Shown one piece after another: positions 24,746-34,039 of a DNA stretch of 64,000 bases. This DNA is from WRMS01 sp038562165 (GTDB taxonomy: Bacteria; Bacillota; Peptococcia; DRI-13; UBA5745): NCBI GenBank assembly GCA_038562165.1, contig JBCFAO010000018.1, positions 5,115 to 69,114 on the forward strand, in the 5' to 3' direction. Each line of letters begins with the position of its first letter. Position 1 is the first letter of the stretch. A program made the translations under genes and the position numbers. The notes below the pieces were generated by a model. The model searched no databases. It saw only the letters and a list, made by a program, of their open reading frames with translations, and was not told where the DNA came from.

Positions 24746-26819
24746 GAGGCTCTCCTCCCTTTTTTTGACCATCGATTATTTTCGACAATAGACGAAAAGC
24801 CAGAAGAATAACGCCGATGGCCGCCGCCCCAATCAGGATACCGATCCACAGGCCGTGGAGGCTGCGCAGCAAAGAAACCACCAGAGGCGTATGAATATGG
24901 GCATAAGTATTGATCAGGGATATCTGACCGATCAGACCCAAAAGCAGTACAGGATACATGCTGAAACGATAGCCGAAGTACAGCAGCACCAGCATCAGCG
25001 GATGGCCGATCAGGAATTCCTTCGTCCGGGGCCGGACCCCCAGCAGCCTGTCCAAAAGCTGCCGGAATTTCATTTCGATGCCCGAGGCGCTGAGGCTGTC
25101 ATTGCCTGTCCGCAGGATGTAGACAGCCAGGCCCGCCAGTATGACCAGGCCCACGGCCAGTTGCCAGAACTGCACATTGCTTTTGGCCGTATTCGTCAGC
25201 CGGCCAAGCCAATTCTTCTCCCACAGCCAAAGAACAGCCGGCACCAATAGCAAAGGGATCAGGTGGGATACTTTGACGCCCACAAAGCTATCCAGCTTCA
25301 GCATAAAAGCAGGTTCCGCCAAAAAGGCGGACATGATCATAGCTCCCGCCAAGGTGAAGGCCGATAAAATAAGCAGACTGCCAATGGCCCGGGGCAGACT
25401 GGGCTTTTGGAGGCTAAGAGCCCGGCCGCCGGCCATATCCTGCTTCAGCACCAAAAGGGTGCCCAGGCTGGGAAAAAGGATGGCCGCCGCCAAAGCAAAA
25501 AGCTTCCTGGATAAAACCGGCGCCTTCAAAAGCAAGACGGCCCAAATCAGACAGGCTGCTCCCAGAAGCAAGACATAAGGCAAATAAAGCTTCTTACTGG
25601 CAAAAGGCGCCGCTGCTAAAGCCAGAAGCCAGCCGCCGCCGGCTACCACTCCCAAGCCCAGCAGAAATCTTAGCCCATAAGGAACCTGGAAGGAGGAAAT
25701 CGTCTGAGGCTTGCCGATTTGGAAGCCCTCTGCCATCAGTCCCTCCCGGACCGCAGTAATTAAGTCCGTATTGCTGGTTAGGGAAGCCGCCGGGTTTTCC
25801 AGGCCGTAAAAGCGCAGAAAAATATAGCGGATATTACGTTCCGTGGCCGCTAGGTTAAAGCGGTCCATAGCATCCCGGACATTGGCATATTTCTTCAGTT
25901 CATTTTCCGCAATAGCGTGGGCCCGCAGCACCTGGTTGTCCAAGCGCCCGGCCAGGCCGGCAAAACCGGCCTGATCATAAAATTCAAAAGAAATCAAAGG
26001 TTTGCCTAAAGGCTCAATGGCTGCCGCCAGATAGTCCTGCAGCAAAGGGTTAGTACCGCCGCCGGGAACGGAGGCATCATTGAAGCCGATGCCCGCCAGG
26101 CCGGGAATCTGGCCTACCCATTCAAATACGGTGGCCAGATTATCCTGGCGCACCGGCTCCCAGCCCCGCAGCCGGGGAATCACCTCAAAGCCTGCTTCCG
26201 CCGCTATTTGCAGCCCTTCCATGGGAAAACCCAGTCCCAAGGTAGCCCGTTCCGAAGAATGGAGCTGGGTGACTATCCCCTGATAGCCCAAAAAAGCAAA
26301 AGGCTCCGGATAACGCCGTTTAGCTTCCAGCAAGGAAAACAATTGGTCATAAACCTGGGGGTTTCTGACTATAATGTAGGTTTTGCCGGCGTCAGGCTCA
26401 ACATCGGCAGAGCTGCTAAAAAGGGGAGTTGCGGGCTGGCCGCCTTCGGCCCCTGTTTGAGAAGGAAGCTCTGACTGCAGAGCTTGATATAGCTCAAGCT
26501 GGCTGCCTTGCAGTACCACAATGTCGCCGGCGCTTTCCCAATCCGCCAGAATCCTCTCCCTGACCACCAGGCCGGTGGCTCCGGCTTTCGCCGCCTTCCT
26601 TACCATGTCGGCAAAGGTTACATCCTGGCTGCCGTCAGCCAACCGCTTCAATTCATCATAATCCACCAAAAGGCCTACCGTTTTATCCCGGGCTTCCGCC
26701 TGGGCCCGCATACCGTTAATCCATAAAGCGGCAACCAGGGAAAGAAGTATCAAGGCGCAGGCTCCAATTACCAGGCAGCGCCGGAATTTTTGATCATTAA
26801 CCTTGTTTTTGCCGGTCAT
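24735..26819 (-). CDS. DUF5693 family membrane protein
   Basis: A 694-residue protein. One N-terminal membrane helix (residues 16-34) is followed by an extracytoplasmic domain of about 340 residues (VGLLVDYDELKRLA ... GATGLVVRE ... ITAVREGL) and then a C-terminal membrane half with about eight helices. This layout and its position immediately before csaB match DUF5693. Its role is unknown; the linkage suggests wall polymer modification or export. GAGGGC lies before the ATG. The operon order is DUF5693-csaB-murJ-tagO. Confidence 0.82.
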   Translation of the reverse strand: MTGKNKVNDQKFRRCLVIGACALILLSLVAALWINGMRAQAEARDKTVGLLVDYDELKRLADGSQDVTFADMVRKAAKAGATGLVVRERILADWESAGDIVVLQGSQLELYQALQSELPSQTGAEGGQPATPLFSSSADVEPDAGKTYIIVRNPQVYDQLFSLLEAKRRYPEPFAFLGYQGIVTQLHSSERATLGLGFPMEGLQIAAEAGFEVIPRLRGWEPVRQDNLATVFEWVGQIPGLAGIGFNDASVPGGGTNPLLQDYLAAAIEPLGKPLISFEFYDQAGFAGLAGRLDNQVLRAHAIAENELKKYANVRDAMDRFNLAATERNIRYIFLRFYGLENPAASLTSNTDLITAVREGLMAEGFQIGKPQTISSFQVPYGLRFLLGLGVVAGGGWLLALAAAPFASKKLYLPYVLLLGAACLIWAVLLLKAPVLSRKLFALAAAILFPSLGTLLVLKQDMAGGRALSLQKPSLPRAIGSLLILSAFTLAGAMIMSAFLAEPAFMLKLDSFVGVKVSHLIPLLLVPAVLWLWEKNWLGRLTNTAKSNVQFWQLAVGLVILAGLAVYILRTGNDSLSASGIEMKFRQLLDRLLGVRPRTKEFLIGHPLMLVLLYFGYRFSMYPVLLLGLIGQISLINTYAHIHTPLVVSLLRSLHGLWIGILIGAAAIGVILLAFRLLSKIIDGQKKGGEPHVS

Positions 26820-26885
26820 ATTGCCCTCCGCTTCAGCAAATTTAAAGAAAGGAAAAAATTAAACAAATTAGATTAGACGTAGAAA

Positions 26886-26938
26886 ACCGCCTGCCCCACT
26901 GTCCGGCAGCTTATGCCAGAAACGCCGGAGCAGGCGGC
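26886..26938 (-). terminator. Terminator after lysS
   Basis: CCGCCTGCTCC pairs with GGGGCAGGCGG around a 30-base loop and is followed by TTTTCT on the minus strand, just past the lysS stop. Confidence 0.7.
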
Positions 26939-26949
26939 CTAGTATTTCT

Positions 26950-28455
26950 TTAGCCCAAAGGCCGCATGGTGGGAAATAGAATGACATCCCGGATGGAAGC
27001 GGCGTCGGTAATCAGCATCACCAGCCGGTCCATTCCAATCCCCAAACCGCCGGTGGGCGGCATGCCCTGCTCTAAAGCAGTGACGAAATCGTCATCTACA
27101 GCCTGGGCTTCTTCATCGCCCTTGGCTGCCTGCTCCATTTGAGCAACGAATCTCTGTTTTTGCTCAATCGGATCGTTCAGCTCCGAATAAGCGTTAGCAA
27201 ATTCCCGGCCGGTAATAAACAGCTCAAAGCGGGCAGTCAACTGAGGATTGGCGTCAAGCTTCTTGGCTAAGGGAGATACATCCACGGGATGACCCAAAAC
27301 AAAGGTGGGCTGGATCAGCTTGTCCTCTACCTTATCCTCAAAAATCATTAACAGAACCCGGCCCTTGGTAGCGTCCTTCTCTACGGCTACGCCCAAATCA
27401 GCGGCAGCCCGGCGGGCGCTCTCGTCATCGGCCCAGCCGTCAAAGTCAGCGCCGGTGTGTTCTTTCACCAGCTCAGCCATGGTCACCCGCCGCCAGGGAG
27501 ATTCCAAATCAACTTCCGCTCCCTGATACGTAATCTTCGCCGTCCCTTTTACCTTGATGCAAACTGCACGGATCAATTCTTCAGTCAAATCCATAATATC
27601 GTTGTAATCGGCATAGGCCTGATACAGCTCCAGCAGCGTGAATTCAGGATTATGCCTGGTGGAAATACCTTCATTGCGAAAAACCCGGCCAATTTCAAAG
27701 ACCCGCTCCAAGCCTCCAACAATCAGGCGCTTCAAATGGAGCTCCAAAGCAATACGCATATAAAGATCAATATCTAAGGCGTTGTGATGGGTAGTAAAGG
27801 GCTTTGCTGCCGCTCCCGCCGCCACCGTATGGAGAGTGGGCGTCTCTACCTCCAGAAAGCCTTTGGCGCCCAGATAGTTTCTGGTCTCCTGAATAATCCG
27901 GCTTCTGGCAATAAATACGTCCTTAACCTCGGGATTGGCAATCAGGTCCAGATGGCGCTGGCGGTAACGGGTTTCCACGTCCTTAAGGCCATGCCACTTC
28001 TCCGGCAAAGGCCGCAGAGCCTTGGCTAAAAGCTCCACCTTCTCGGCATGGACGGAAATCTCACCGGTACGGGTGGTAAACACTTTGCCGGAAATGCCCA
28101 GGATATCGCCTAAATCCAAGGTTTTAAATATAGCATAAGCTTCCTCTCCCACATCATCCTTGCGGATATAGACCTGGATCTGTCCGCTGACGTCTTGTAT
28201 GTGAGCAAAAGAAGCTTTCCCCATACCTCTTTTGGCCATCATCCGTCCGGCCAAGGCCACAGTCTGGCCTGCCAGCCGGTCATAGCCGGCCAATATGTCG
28301 CTGGCATGATGGCTCTGCTGAAAACGGCCGCCAAAAGGATCCAGCCCCTGCTGGCGCAAGCTCTCCATCTTCTCCCGGCGGATACGCTGCTGCTCGCTTA
28401 GCTCTTGACGCAGCTCTTCTTCAGTCAAAGGCTGCTGGTTTTGTTCTATAGTCAC
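26950..28455 (-). CDS. lysS: Lysyl-tRNA synthetase (class II)
   Basis: A 501-residue LysRS. The N-terminal OB-fold tRNA-anticodon domain (VALAGRMMAKRGMGKASFAHIQ region, about 60-145) is followed by the class II core: motif 2 FRNEGISTRHNPEFT (about 262) and motif 3 GLGIGMDRLVML (about 473). It charges tRNA-Lys in the cytoplasm. It sits 23 bases after greA, the usual greA-lysS order, sharing the strong promoter at 29096-29124. Confidence 0.97.
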   Translation of the reverse strand: MTIEQNQQPLTEEELRQELSEQQRIRREKMESLRQQGLDPFGGRFQQSHHASDILAGYDRLAGQTVALAGRMMAKRGMGKASFAHIQDVSGQIQVYIRKDDVGEEAYAIFKTLDLGDILGISGKVFTTRTGEISVHAEKVELLAKALRPLPEKWHGLKDVETRYRQRHLDLIANPEVKDVFIARSRIIQETRNYLGAKGFLEVETPTLHTVAAGAAAKPFTTHHNALDIDLYMRIALELHLKRLIVGGLERVFEIGRVFRNEGISTRHNPEFTLLELYQAYADYNDIMDLTEELIRAVCIKVKGTAKITYQGAEVDLESPWRRVTMAELVKEHTGADFDGWADDESARRAAADLGVAVEKDATKGRVLLMIFEDKVEDKLIQPTFVLGHPVDVSPLAKKLDANPQLTARFELFITGREFANAYSELNDPIEQKQRFVAQMEQAAKGDEEAQAVDDDFVTALEQGMPPTGGLGIGMDRLVMLITDAASIRDVILFPTMRPLG

Positions 28456-28478
28456 TTTTTCACCTCAAGTACAAATGG

Positions 28479-28952
28479 TTATCTTATTTCTTCCAACTGG
28501 TATTTGATGACGCCGGCAGGAACCTGCACTTCAAATACGTCGCCTTTTTTGTGGCCTAAAATAGCGGCCCCTACCGGGCTTTCGTTGGAAATCCGGTTAT
28601 TCATGGGGTTGGCCTCGGCGGCGCCTACGATGGTATATTCTATAGTTTCGTTGTACTCCAAATCCTTCAGCAGCACAGTGGAACCTAAGGTCACCTGGGT
28701 CTGGCCTTCTTCGATATTTTCAATAACTTTGACGTTGCGCAGCATCTTTTCCAGGGTCAGAATCCTGCCTTCAATAAAGGCTTGCTCGTTTTTAGCATCC
28801 TCGTACTCGGAATTCTCACTGATGTCTCCGAACTCGATAGCCTGCTTAATCCGCTCGGCAACTTCCCGGCGTCTGACGGTTTTCAAGCTCTCCAATTCCT
28901 GCTCCAGCTTGAGCAGACCCTCTTTGGTCAAGACTACTTCTTTTTCCTTCAT
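28479..28952 (-). CDS. greA: Transcription elongation factor GreA
   Basis: A 157-residue GreA with the N-terminal coiled coil (LTKEGLLKLEQELESLK ... SENSEYEDAKNEQAF, residues 8-62), including the acidic tip DISENSEYEDA, and a C-terminal FKBP-like domain (ISNESPVGAAILGHKKGD). It rescues backtracked RNA polymerase by stimulating transcript cleavage. It is transcribed from a near-consensus promoter and precedes lysS. Confidence 0.96.
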   Translation of the reverse strand: MKEKEVVLTKEGLLKLEQELESLKTVRRREVAERIKQAIEFGDISENSEYEDAKNEQAFIEGRILTLEKMLRNVKVIENIEEGQTQVTLGSTVLLKDLEYNETIEYTIVGAAEANPMNNRISNESPVGAAILGHKKGDVFEVQVPAGVIKYQLEEIR

Positions 28953-29009
28953 TTCTCCAACACACCGTCCTCCGTCAGTTCTAACGCGATAAAAACCTTA
29001 CAAATTAAC

Positions 29010-29035
29010 AATAGCACTGGATAGGCCAGTGCAGG
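29010..29035 (-). promoter_or_regulatory. Hairpin in the greA leader
   Basis: GCACTGG-CCTAT-CCAGTGC within the 5' untranslated region, about 65 bases before the greA start. There is no T-tract, so it is not a terminator. Confidence 0.4.
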
Positions 29036-29095
29036 TTATCGCCATTTACAAAACGTTGTCGTCATCACCATAAACATCTGTAAAATCTCCCGATA

Positions 29096-29124
29096 ATTAT
29101 ATCCGCCGCGCCTTGGTTTGTCAA
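29096..29124 (-). promoter_or_regulatory. Promoter of greA-lysS
   Basis: TTGACA, 17 bases, TATAAT on the minus strand: exact consensus boxes and spacing. Confidence 0.9.
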
Positions 29125-29180
29125 GGAAAAGCCAAGGGCCCGCCGTGGCCGGTCAGGGCGTTGTTCATGAAAGGCCAGAG

Positions 29181-30080
29181 CTAGCCCACCCGGCAGCCCA
29201 CCCGCTGTAAGGCCGCCGCTAAATCCAGCAGCTCTTCCCGGCATTCCCAGGTCTGCCGTTCCTGAAGCAACTGCCACAGCTTGGGAGAGCGGCAGTATAA
29301 AAGAACCTCAGCCTGGACCGGCGTGAGTCTTCGTGGTTCACCCTTGACATAAAAGGCTGTTTCACTATAGGCGAGGCTCTGCCCCTCGGCCAGGCAGCGG
29401 CCTTGGGCCAAATCCAGCAGCATGGTCCCCGGCGTCTTTTCCTGATAAAACTTTTCTATGGCCTCCCGGCGGTCTGCGCTTTCCGCCTGAGGCCGGTTGC
29501 CGATAATGGCGCCCGTACGGTAACCCGCCTGCTTCTGCCACAGCTCCAGCTCCGGCCAGGGATAACCCCAAAAAATCAGACTATTTGCCTGCTGGCAAAG
29601 CCAATCCAGCAAAGCCCTGGGCAGCATGCCCGCTCTCCGGCAGCCTCCCGGTAAAATCACCTGGATTTGCCGGGGATTCTGCCGTTTCACCTTCTCCATA
29701 GACCAGAAAACCAGCAGATTTTTGCCGTCGATATAGGTTTTCCCTGCCTTTTCCAGCTCCCGGCGGCACATCTCCTCGCCGCCCAAATCTTCAATGATCT
29801 GGGGAGCAAGGCCCAAAGCCCTGGCCTGAGTCAGCAAAGGCTCTTGCCAATGGCCCGCCAAGCTTGGTTCCCTCGGCGTCCGGCGGGAATCCTGGGGCCG
29901 GGGCAGCCGGTGCCAGCAAAGCCACCACTCTACTTCTCCAAAAGCGGTACAGTGCCGGCTGAAAGCCAGCTTTTCGGCGGCGGCGGGCAATAAAAAAGCC
30001 GGCCAATAGCGGCCCAGAGGCAGCTTGGCTCTTATGCTTTTTTCATCATGGAGATAAGATAAGTAAATTGCCTGGCTCAT
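29181..30080 (-). CDS. Hypothetical protein between dusB and greA
   Basis: A 299-residue protein I do not recognise. It begins MSQAIYLSYLHDE, is rich in Trp, Arg and Leu, and has no signal peptide or clear membrane helix. Segments that look structured are YIDGKNLLVFWSMEK (about 118), QVILPGGCRRAGMLPRALLDW (discontinuous, about 140-160) and GTMLLDLAQGRCLAEG (about 217). The C-terminus is helical (QVEVLLYCRSPKLWQLL-like). Codon use resembles its neighbours and the frame is open for 900 bases, which supports a real gene. It lies in the dusB operon direction, after the 31-bp tandem repeats. No function is proposed. Confidence 0.6.
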   Translation of the reverse strand: MSQAIYLSYLHDEKSIRAKLPLGRYWPAFLLPAAAEKLAFSRHCTAFGEVEWWLCWHRLPRPQDSRRTPREPSLAGHWQEPLLTQARALGLAPQIIEDLGGEEMCRRELEKAGKTYIDGKNLLVFWSMEKVKRQNPRQIQVILPGGCRRAGMLPRALLDWLCQQANSLIFWGYPWPELELWQKQAGYRTGAIIGNRPQAESADRREAIEKFYQEKTPGTMLLDLAQGRCLAEGQSLAYSETAFYVKGEPRRLTPVQAEVLLYCRSPKLWQLLQERQTWECREELLDLAAALQRVGCRVG

Positions 30081-30127
30081 GGCATAGTCTATGTGGCTGC
30101 CTGATGGCCTATGCAGAAAAATCTCAA

Positions 30128-30220
30128 GAGAGTTTGCTTTGCTTCTAGAGACTCTTTTGAGAGTCTGCTATGGTTCTAAAGACTCTCAAGAGAGTCTGCT
30201 ATGGCTCTAGAGACTCTCTT
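30128..30220 (-). repeat. Three tandem 31-bp units, each a hairpin, at the dusB 3' end
   Basis: Units at 30128-30158, 30159-30189 and 30190-30220. Each has the form GAGAGTCTGCTATGG..CTAGAGACTCTC, so each can fold with GAGAGTCT pairing to AGACTCTC. The third unit contains the last codons and the stop of dusB. On the minus strand the array ends in TTGAGATTTTTC, so it may serve as a terminator. Confidence 0.85.
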
Positions 30221-31206
30221 GGATAGCTGCGCAAAATAGCTTCTGCCTCCGCCAAAGTACGGCAATGAAAGAGCTTCTCTTTTAATGGAGCTGTCCGGGG
30301 CAGGCCTTTGAGATACCAGGCCAGATGCTTGCGCATTTCCGGTATGCCCTTAGCCTCGCCCTTACGCTCCACCAGACGGCGGCAATGCTCCAAAGCCATG
30401 GCAATTTTCTCTTCCCTGCCGGGCTCCCGGCCTTCGTCTGCCGTCAGCAAAAACTTAGCTATACGGCCCGGCAGCCAGGGATTGCCTAAAGCCCCCCGCC
30501 CTACCATAACACCGTCGCAGCCTGTCTCCTCCAGCAGCCGCCGGGCATCCTTAGGCCCCCAAACGTCGCCGTTGCCGATGACCGGCACCTGCACAGCCTC
30601 CTTAACCCGCCGAATCTGCTGCCAATCAGCCCGGCCGCTGTAATACTGCTCCCTGGTCCGGCCATGGACGGCGATCATAGCCGCTCCCGCCGCCTCCATC
30701 CGCAAGGCAAAATCCGGCACCACCAGATGACCGCTATCCATGCCCAAGCGGATTTTCACCGTTACCGGAATGGCCACCGCCGCCGCCATAGCTTCTACAA
30801 TCCGGGCTGCCAGCCCCGGATTTTCCAGCAAAGCGGAACCCTCCCCATTTTTCACTACTTTGGGAACGGGGCAGCCCATATTGACATCCACAAAAGCAGC
30901 GCCTTGAGCCGCTGCCGCCTCAGCCGCTGCCGCCATTACTTCCGGCTCGGAACCAAAAATCTGTACCGCCACCGGCCCCGGCTCGCCACTGATGTCCAAA
31001 AGGGCCTGGGTTTTAACATTATGATAAGACAGCGCTTTCGCACTGATCATTTCCGTATAAAGCAAAACCGGCCCTTGCTCCCTGGCCAATTCCCGAAAGG
31101 TTTTATCGGTGATTCCGGCCATAGGAGCTAAGGCCACAGGATTACTTTTTAAGATAGCGGCAATATCCGCCGGACTTTTTTCTTTTTCTCGATTACCGCT
31201 CAGCAA
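30199..31206 (-). CDS. dusB: tRNA-dihydrouridine synthase DusB
   Basis: A 335-residue FMN enzyme of the DusB/NifR3 group. APMAGITDKTFRELA (residues 27-41), VDVNMGCPVPKVVKNGEGSALL with the catalytic Cys (about 111), VTVKIRLGMD, IAVHGRTREQYYSG and IGNGDV are all present. It reduces specific uridines in tRNA D-loops. In many bacteria it precedes greA-lysS, as here with one extra gene between. The C-terminal codons are embedded in the 31-bp repeat array, so repeat changes would alter the last residues (YPRESLEP). Confidence 0.95.
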   Translation of the reverse strand: MLSGNREKEKSPADIAAILKSNPVALAPMAGITDKTFRELAREQGPVLLYTEMISAKALSYHNVKTQALLDISGEPGPVAVQIFGSEPEVMAAAAEAAAAQGAAFVDVNMGCPVPKVVKNGEGSALLENPGLAARIVEAMAAAVAIPVTVKIRLGMDSGHLVVPDFALRMEAAGAAMIAVHGRTREQYYSGRADWQQIRRVKEAVQVPVIGNGDVWGPKDARRLLEETGCDGVMVGRGALGNPWLPGRIAKFLLTADEGREPGREEKIAMALEHCRRLVERKGEAKGIPEMRKHLAWYLKGLPRTAPLKEKLFHCRTLAEAEAILRSYPRESLEP

Positions 31207-31233
31207 ACGTTCTTCTCCTTTAGTATCCGCGCT

Positions 31234-31800
31234 CTAGAATTTCAGCAGGACGCCTACCACTGCCGCAATGGCAATATAAACTATAGGATGCCATTTCAGT
31301 TTAAAATTCATTACCGTCATGATGATAAACATAACCAGAGCCGGGAAATGAAACAGCTCCAGGAAAGAGCCGCTTTGCCGGAAAGCAGCCCAATCCACCA
31401 AGGAAATGGTCATGATTTTAAAGCCGGCGGCGGCAATCAGCCCGCAAACCGCCGGGCGCAACCCGTAAAACACAGCCTCCACGTAAGGGCTGGCTTTAAA
31501 TTTGTTCAGGAACCTGGCCACGATTGTGCCGATAATCAGGGAAGGCACCACATAAGCGGCAGTAGCCAACACTCCGCCCAAGACGCCGGCTACCGTAAAG
31601 CCTACATAGGTGGCCATATTGATGCCTATGGGTCCGGGGGTGGACTCCGATACGGCAATGATATTGGCTAAATCCGCATGAGTATACCAGTGGTATTTGT
31701 CAGATAATGCGTAAAGGAAAGGCAGAGCAGCCAAACCGCCGCCTATGGCAAATATGCTGATTTTGGCAAACTCCAGGCAAAGCTGCAGATAAGTATTCAT
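31234..31800 (-). CDS. Chromate transporter family protein, half-size subunit B
   Basis: A 188-residue protein with a single CHR domain and about five or six membrane helices. The signature AIGGGLAALPFLY (residues 18-30) and SESTPGPIGINMATYVGF (50-67) are conserved. Two such half-size proteins together correspond to one long ChrA. They move chromate or, more likely in an anaerobe, another oxyanion. The start overlaps the stop of subunit A by four bases (ATGA-type coupling). Confidence 0.88.
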   Translation of the reverse strand: MNTYLQLCLEFAKISIFAIGGGLAALPFLYALSDKYHWYTHADLANIIAVSESTPGPIGINMATYVGFTVAGVLGGVLATAAYVVPSLIIGTIVARFLNKFKASPYVEAVFYGLRPAVCGLIAAAGFKIMTISLVDWAAFRQSGSFLELFHFPALVMFIIMTVMNFKLKWHPIVYIAIAAVVGVLLKF

Positions 31801-32405
31801 CGCTTATCACCGGCCCTTTCCTCCGGTTTCTGTACGCTCTCCGGCTTTCTGCCAATTTTCCCGCTTAATAAGCTTAGAGCAAGGCCGGCTATGGCTGCTA
31901 AAACCACCAGAGGCACAGGTGTGATTTTCAGCCAGGCGGAAGCGAGGAAAGTAGCCACGGCAATAACAGCCGTAGTCAGGTTGACGACGCCCTTTTTGGC
32001 CATGGTATAAATAGCATTGGCTACTAAAGCGCAAACAGCCACCCGAATACCGGCGAAAGCACTTTGCACCACTGCCAAATCGGAAAAATTCTGGATCAAC
32101 GAAGCAATAGCCAGAATGATCAATAAAGAGGGCATCACCAGGCCCGTAGCCGCAATGGCGGCGCCCCTTCTGCCCTTTACGTTATAGCCGATAAAAATAG
32201 CGGTGTTAACGGCGATGAGCCCGGGCAGGCATTGGCCTACGGCATAATAATCCATGACCTCTTCCTGGCTGGCCCAGTTTCTCTTTTCCACTATCTCCCT
32301 TTGCATTAAGGGCAGCACCGTATAGCCGCCGCCAAAGGTTAAAGCACCAATACGAAAAAACGTAAAAAACATATCCCAATAAAAAGCCATTTCTTCATCT
32401 CCCAT
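31797..32405 (-). CDS. Chromate transporter family protein, half-size subunit A
   Basis: A 202-residue CHR-domain protein: FFRIGALTFGGGYTVLPLM (residues 14-32) and AVGQCLPGLIAVNTAIFIGY (51-70), with about five or six helices and a charged tail. It is the first of a coupled pair and follows the gamma-glutamyltransferase gene by 18 bases. The inhibitor/efflux role known for ChrA cannot be assumed from sequence. Confidence 0.88.
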   Translation of the reverse strand: MGDEEMAFYWDMFFTFFRIGALTFGGGYTVLPLMQREIVEKRNWASQEEVMDYYAVGQCLPGLIAVNTAIFIGYNVKGRRGAAIAATGLVMPSLLIILAIASLIQNFSDLAVVQSAFAGIRVAVCALVANAIYTMAKKGVVNLTTAVIAVATFLASAWLKITPVPLVVLAAIAGLALSLLSGKIGRKPESVQKPEERAGDKR

Positions 32406-32423
32406 GTGATATTGATCCGGTAT

Positions 32424-34037
32424 TTACCAAGCAGCAACGCAACCGTCGGTGCGGTACTCGCTGCCGCCGCAGAAAATCCCCTGTTCATCCCGCCAAATAA
32501 TTTGTCCCCGGCCAAAGTTGCGGTTATGAGGAGCATAATGAATATCGTGGCCCTTGGCCGCTAAGGCCGTTACCAACTCTTGAGGAAAGCCGGGCTCCAC
32601 CAGGATGGTTCTGCCTTCTGTCCATTGCCAGCGGAAACCGTCCAGGGCTTGCTGGGGATTCAGGTGGAAATCTACCGTATTCATAACTACCTGGACATGG
32701 CCCTGGGGCTGCATGAAAGCACCCATGACCCCAAAGGGCCCCACCGCCTGGCCATCCTTGGTCAGGAAGCCGGGAATAATGGTATGATAAGGCTTTTTCT
32801 CCGGTCCTACGCAGTTTTCCGATGCCGGATCCATATAGAAATTGGTGCCCCGGTTGTGCAAAGCGATGCCGGTGCCCGGCACCACCAGACCGGAACCGAA
32901 GCCCCGGTAATTGCTTTGGATGTAGGAAACCATGTTGCCCTGGCTGTCGGCGGTACAGAGATAGACTGTACCCGCTCCCTCGGGCTTGCCCGGCGCAGGA
33001 TCCCGGGCCTCCCCGGTAATCAGGCGGCGGCGCTCAGCGGCAAAGGCCTCGTTTAAAAGCTGCTCCGTATTTACTTTCATGCTCCGGGGATCGGCGATGT
33101 ATCTCTTGCCATCGGCAAAAGCCAGTTTCATGGCTTCCAACTGGCGGTGAATAGTTTCCGCATTATCCCGTTCAGTAAATTCCATACCTTTCAATATATT
33201 CAGAGCCATTAAGGCCACAATGCCGTGGCCATTGGGAGGAATCTCCCAAACGTCATAGCCCCGGTAATTGACGGAAATAGGCTCCACCCATTCCGGTTGA
33301 TAAGCTTCCAGGTCTTCTTTACGAATCAAGCCGCCGGTATCCAGGGAGAATTGATGAATAGCCGACGCCAGGCTGCCTTTATAGAAAGCCTGGCCTTTTG
33401 TCCTGGCAATCTCCCGTAAAGTTCCGCCATGATAAGGGCTGCGCCAAAGCTCACCGGCCCGGGGAGCTCTGCCTTCCGGGGCAAAAACCTTAAACCACTC
33501 CTGGAATTCCGGCCCGATTCCCTCTTTTTTATACAGATGATAAGCCTCTTGCCAAAGAAGGGAAATAACCGGCGAAACGGGATAGCCTTCCTCGGCATAA
33601 TTGGCGGCAGGCTCCACCACCTCTTCCAATGACAGCCGGCCAAACCTCTCGGATAAGCCGGCCCAGCCTGCCGGCAGGCCCGGGACCGTTACCGGCACCC
33701 AACCGGTGAATGGCATAGTCTGATAGCCCCGCTTCAGAACCTCTTCCCTGGTCAGCGCCTTGGGAGAAGGGCCGCTGGCGTTAAGACCGTGCAGCTTGCC
33801 GCCGGTCCAAACCAGAGCAAAGCAATCACCGCCGATGCCGTTGGAAGTAGGCTCCAGCACCGTCAAAGCCGCCGCCGTGGCAATAGCGGCGTCCACCGCA
33901 TTGCCCCCCTTCTTTAGAATATCAAGGCCTGCCTGGGCCGCCAGAGGCTGGGAGGTGCAGACCATGCCTTTTTTACCGTAGACCGGCCTTTTCACCGCAC
34001 CATAAACTTCCTGCAAAGCATCAAACTGCAACGCCAT
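32424..34037 (-). CDS. Gamma-glutamyltransferase family protein
   Basis: A 537-residue Ntn-hydrolase of the GGT family. GNAVDAAIATAAALTVLEPTSNGIGG (residues about 45-70, discontinuous match) marks the large subunit. The autocleavage nucleophile Thr is in GAGTVYLCTAD (about 365), giving a small subunit of normal size. There is no signal peptide, so it is a cytoplasmic GGT-like enzyme similar in layout to B. subtilis YwrD rather than the secreted GGT. The ATG at 34037 is chosen because AAGGAG lies eight bases upstream; a GTG at 34046 would overlap its own ribosome site. It directly follows coaX. Confidence 0.88.
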   Translation of the reverse strand: MALQFDALQEVYGAVKRPVYGKKGMVCTSQPLAAQAGLDILKKGGNAVDAAIATAAALTVLEPTSNGIGGDCFALVWTGGKLHGLNASGPSPKALTREEVLKRGYQTMPFTGWVPVTVPGLPAGWAGLSERFGRLSLEEVVEPAANYAEEGYPVSPVISLLWQEAYHLYKKEGIGPEFQEWFKVFAPEGRAPRAGELWRSPYHGGTLREIARTKGQAFYKGSLASAIHQFSLDTGGLIRKEDLEAYQPEWVEPISVNYRGYDVWEIPPNGHGIVALMALNILKGMEFTERDNAETIHRQLEAMKLAFADGKRYIADPRSMKVNTEQLLNEAFAAERRRLITGEARDPAPGKPEGAGTVYLCTADSQGNMVSYIQSNYRGFGSGLVVPGTGIALHNRGTNFYMDPASENCVGPEKKPYHTIIPGFLTKDGQAVGPFGVMGAFMQPQGHVQVVMNTVDFHLNPQQALDGFRWQWTEGRTILVEPGFPQELVTALAAKGHDIHYAPHNRNFGRGQIIWRDEQGIFCGGSEYRTDGCVAAW

Positions 34038-34039
34038 TC

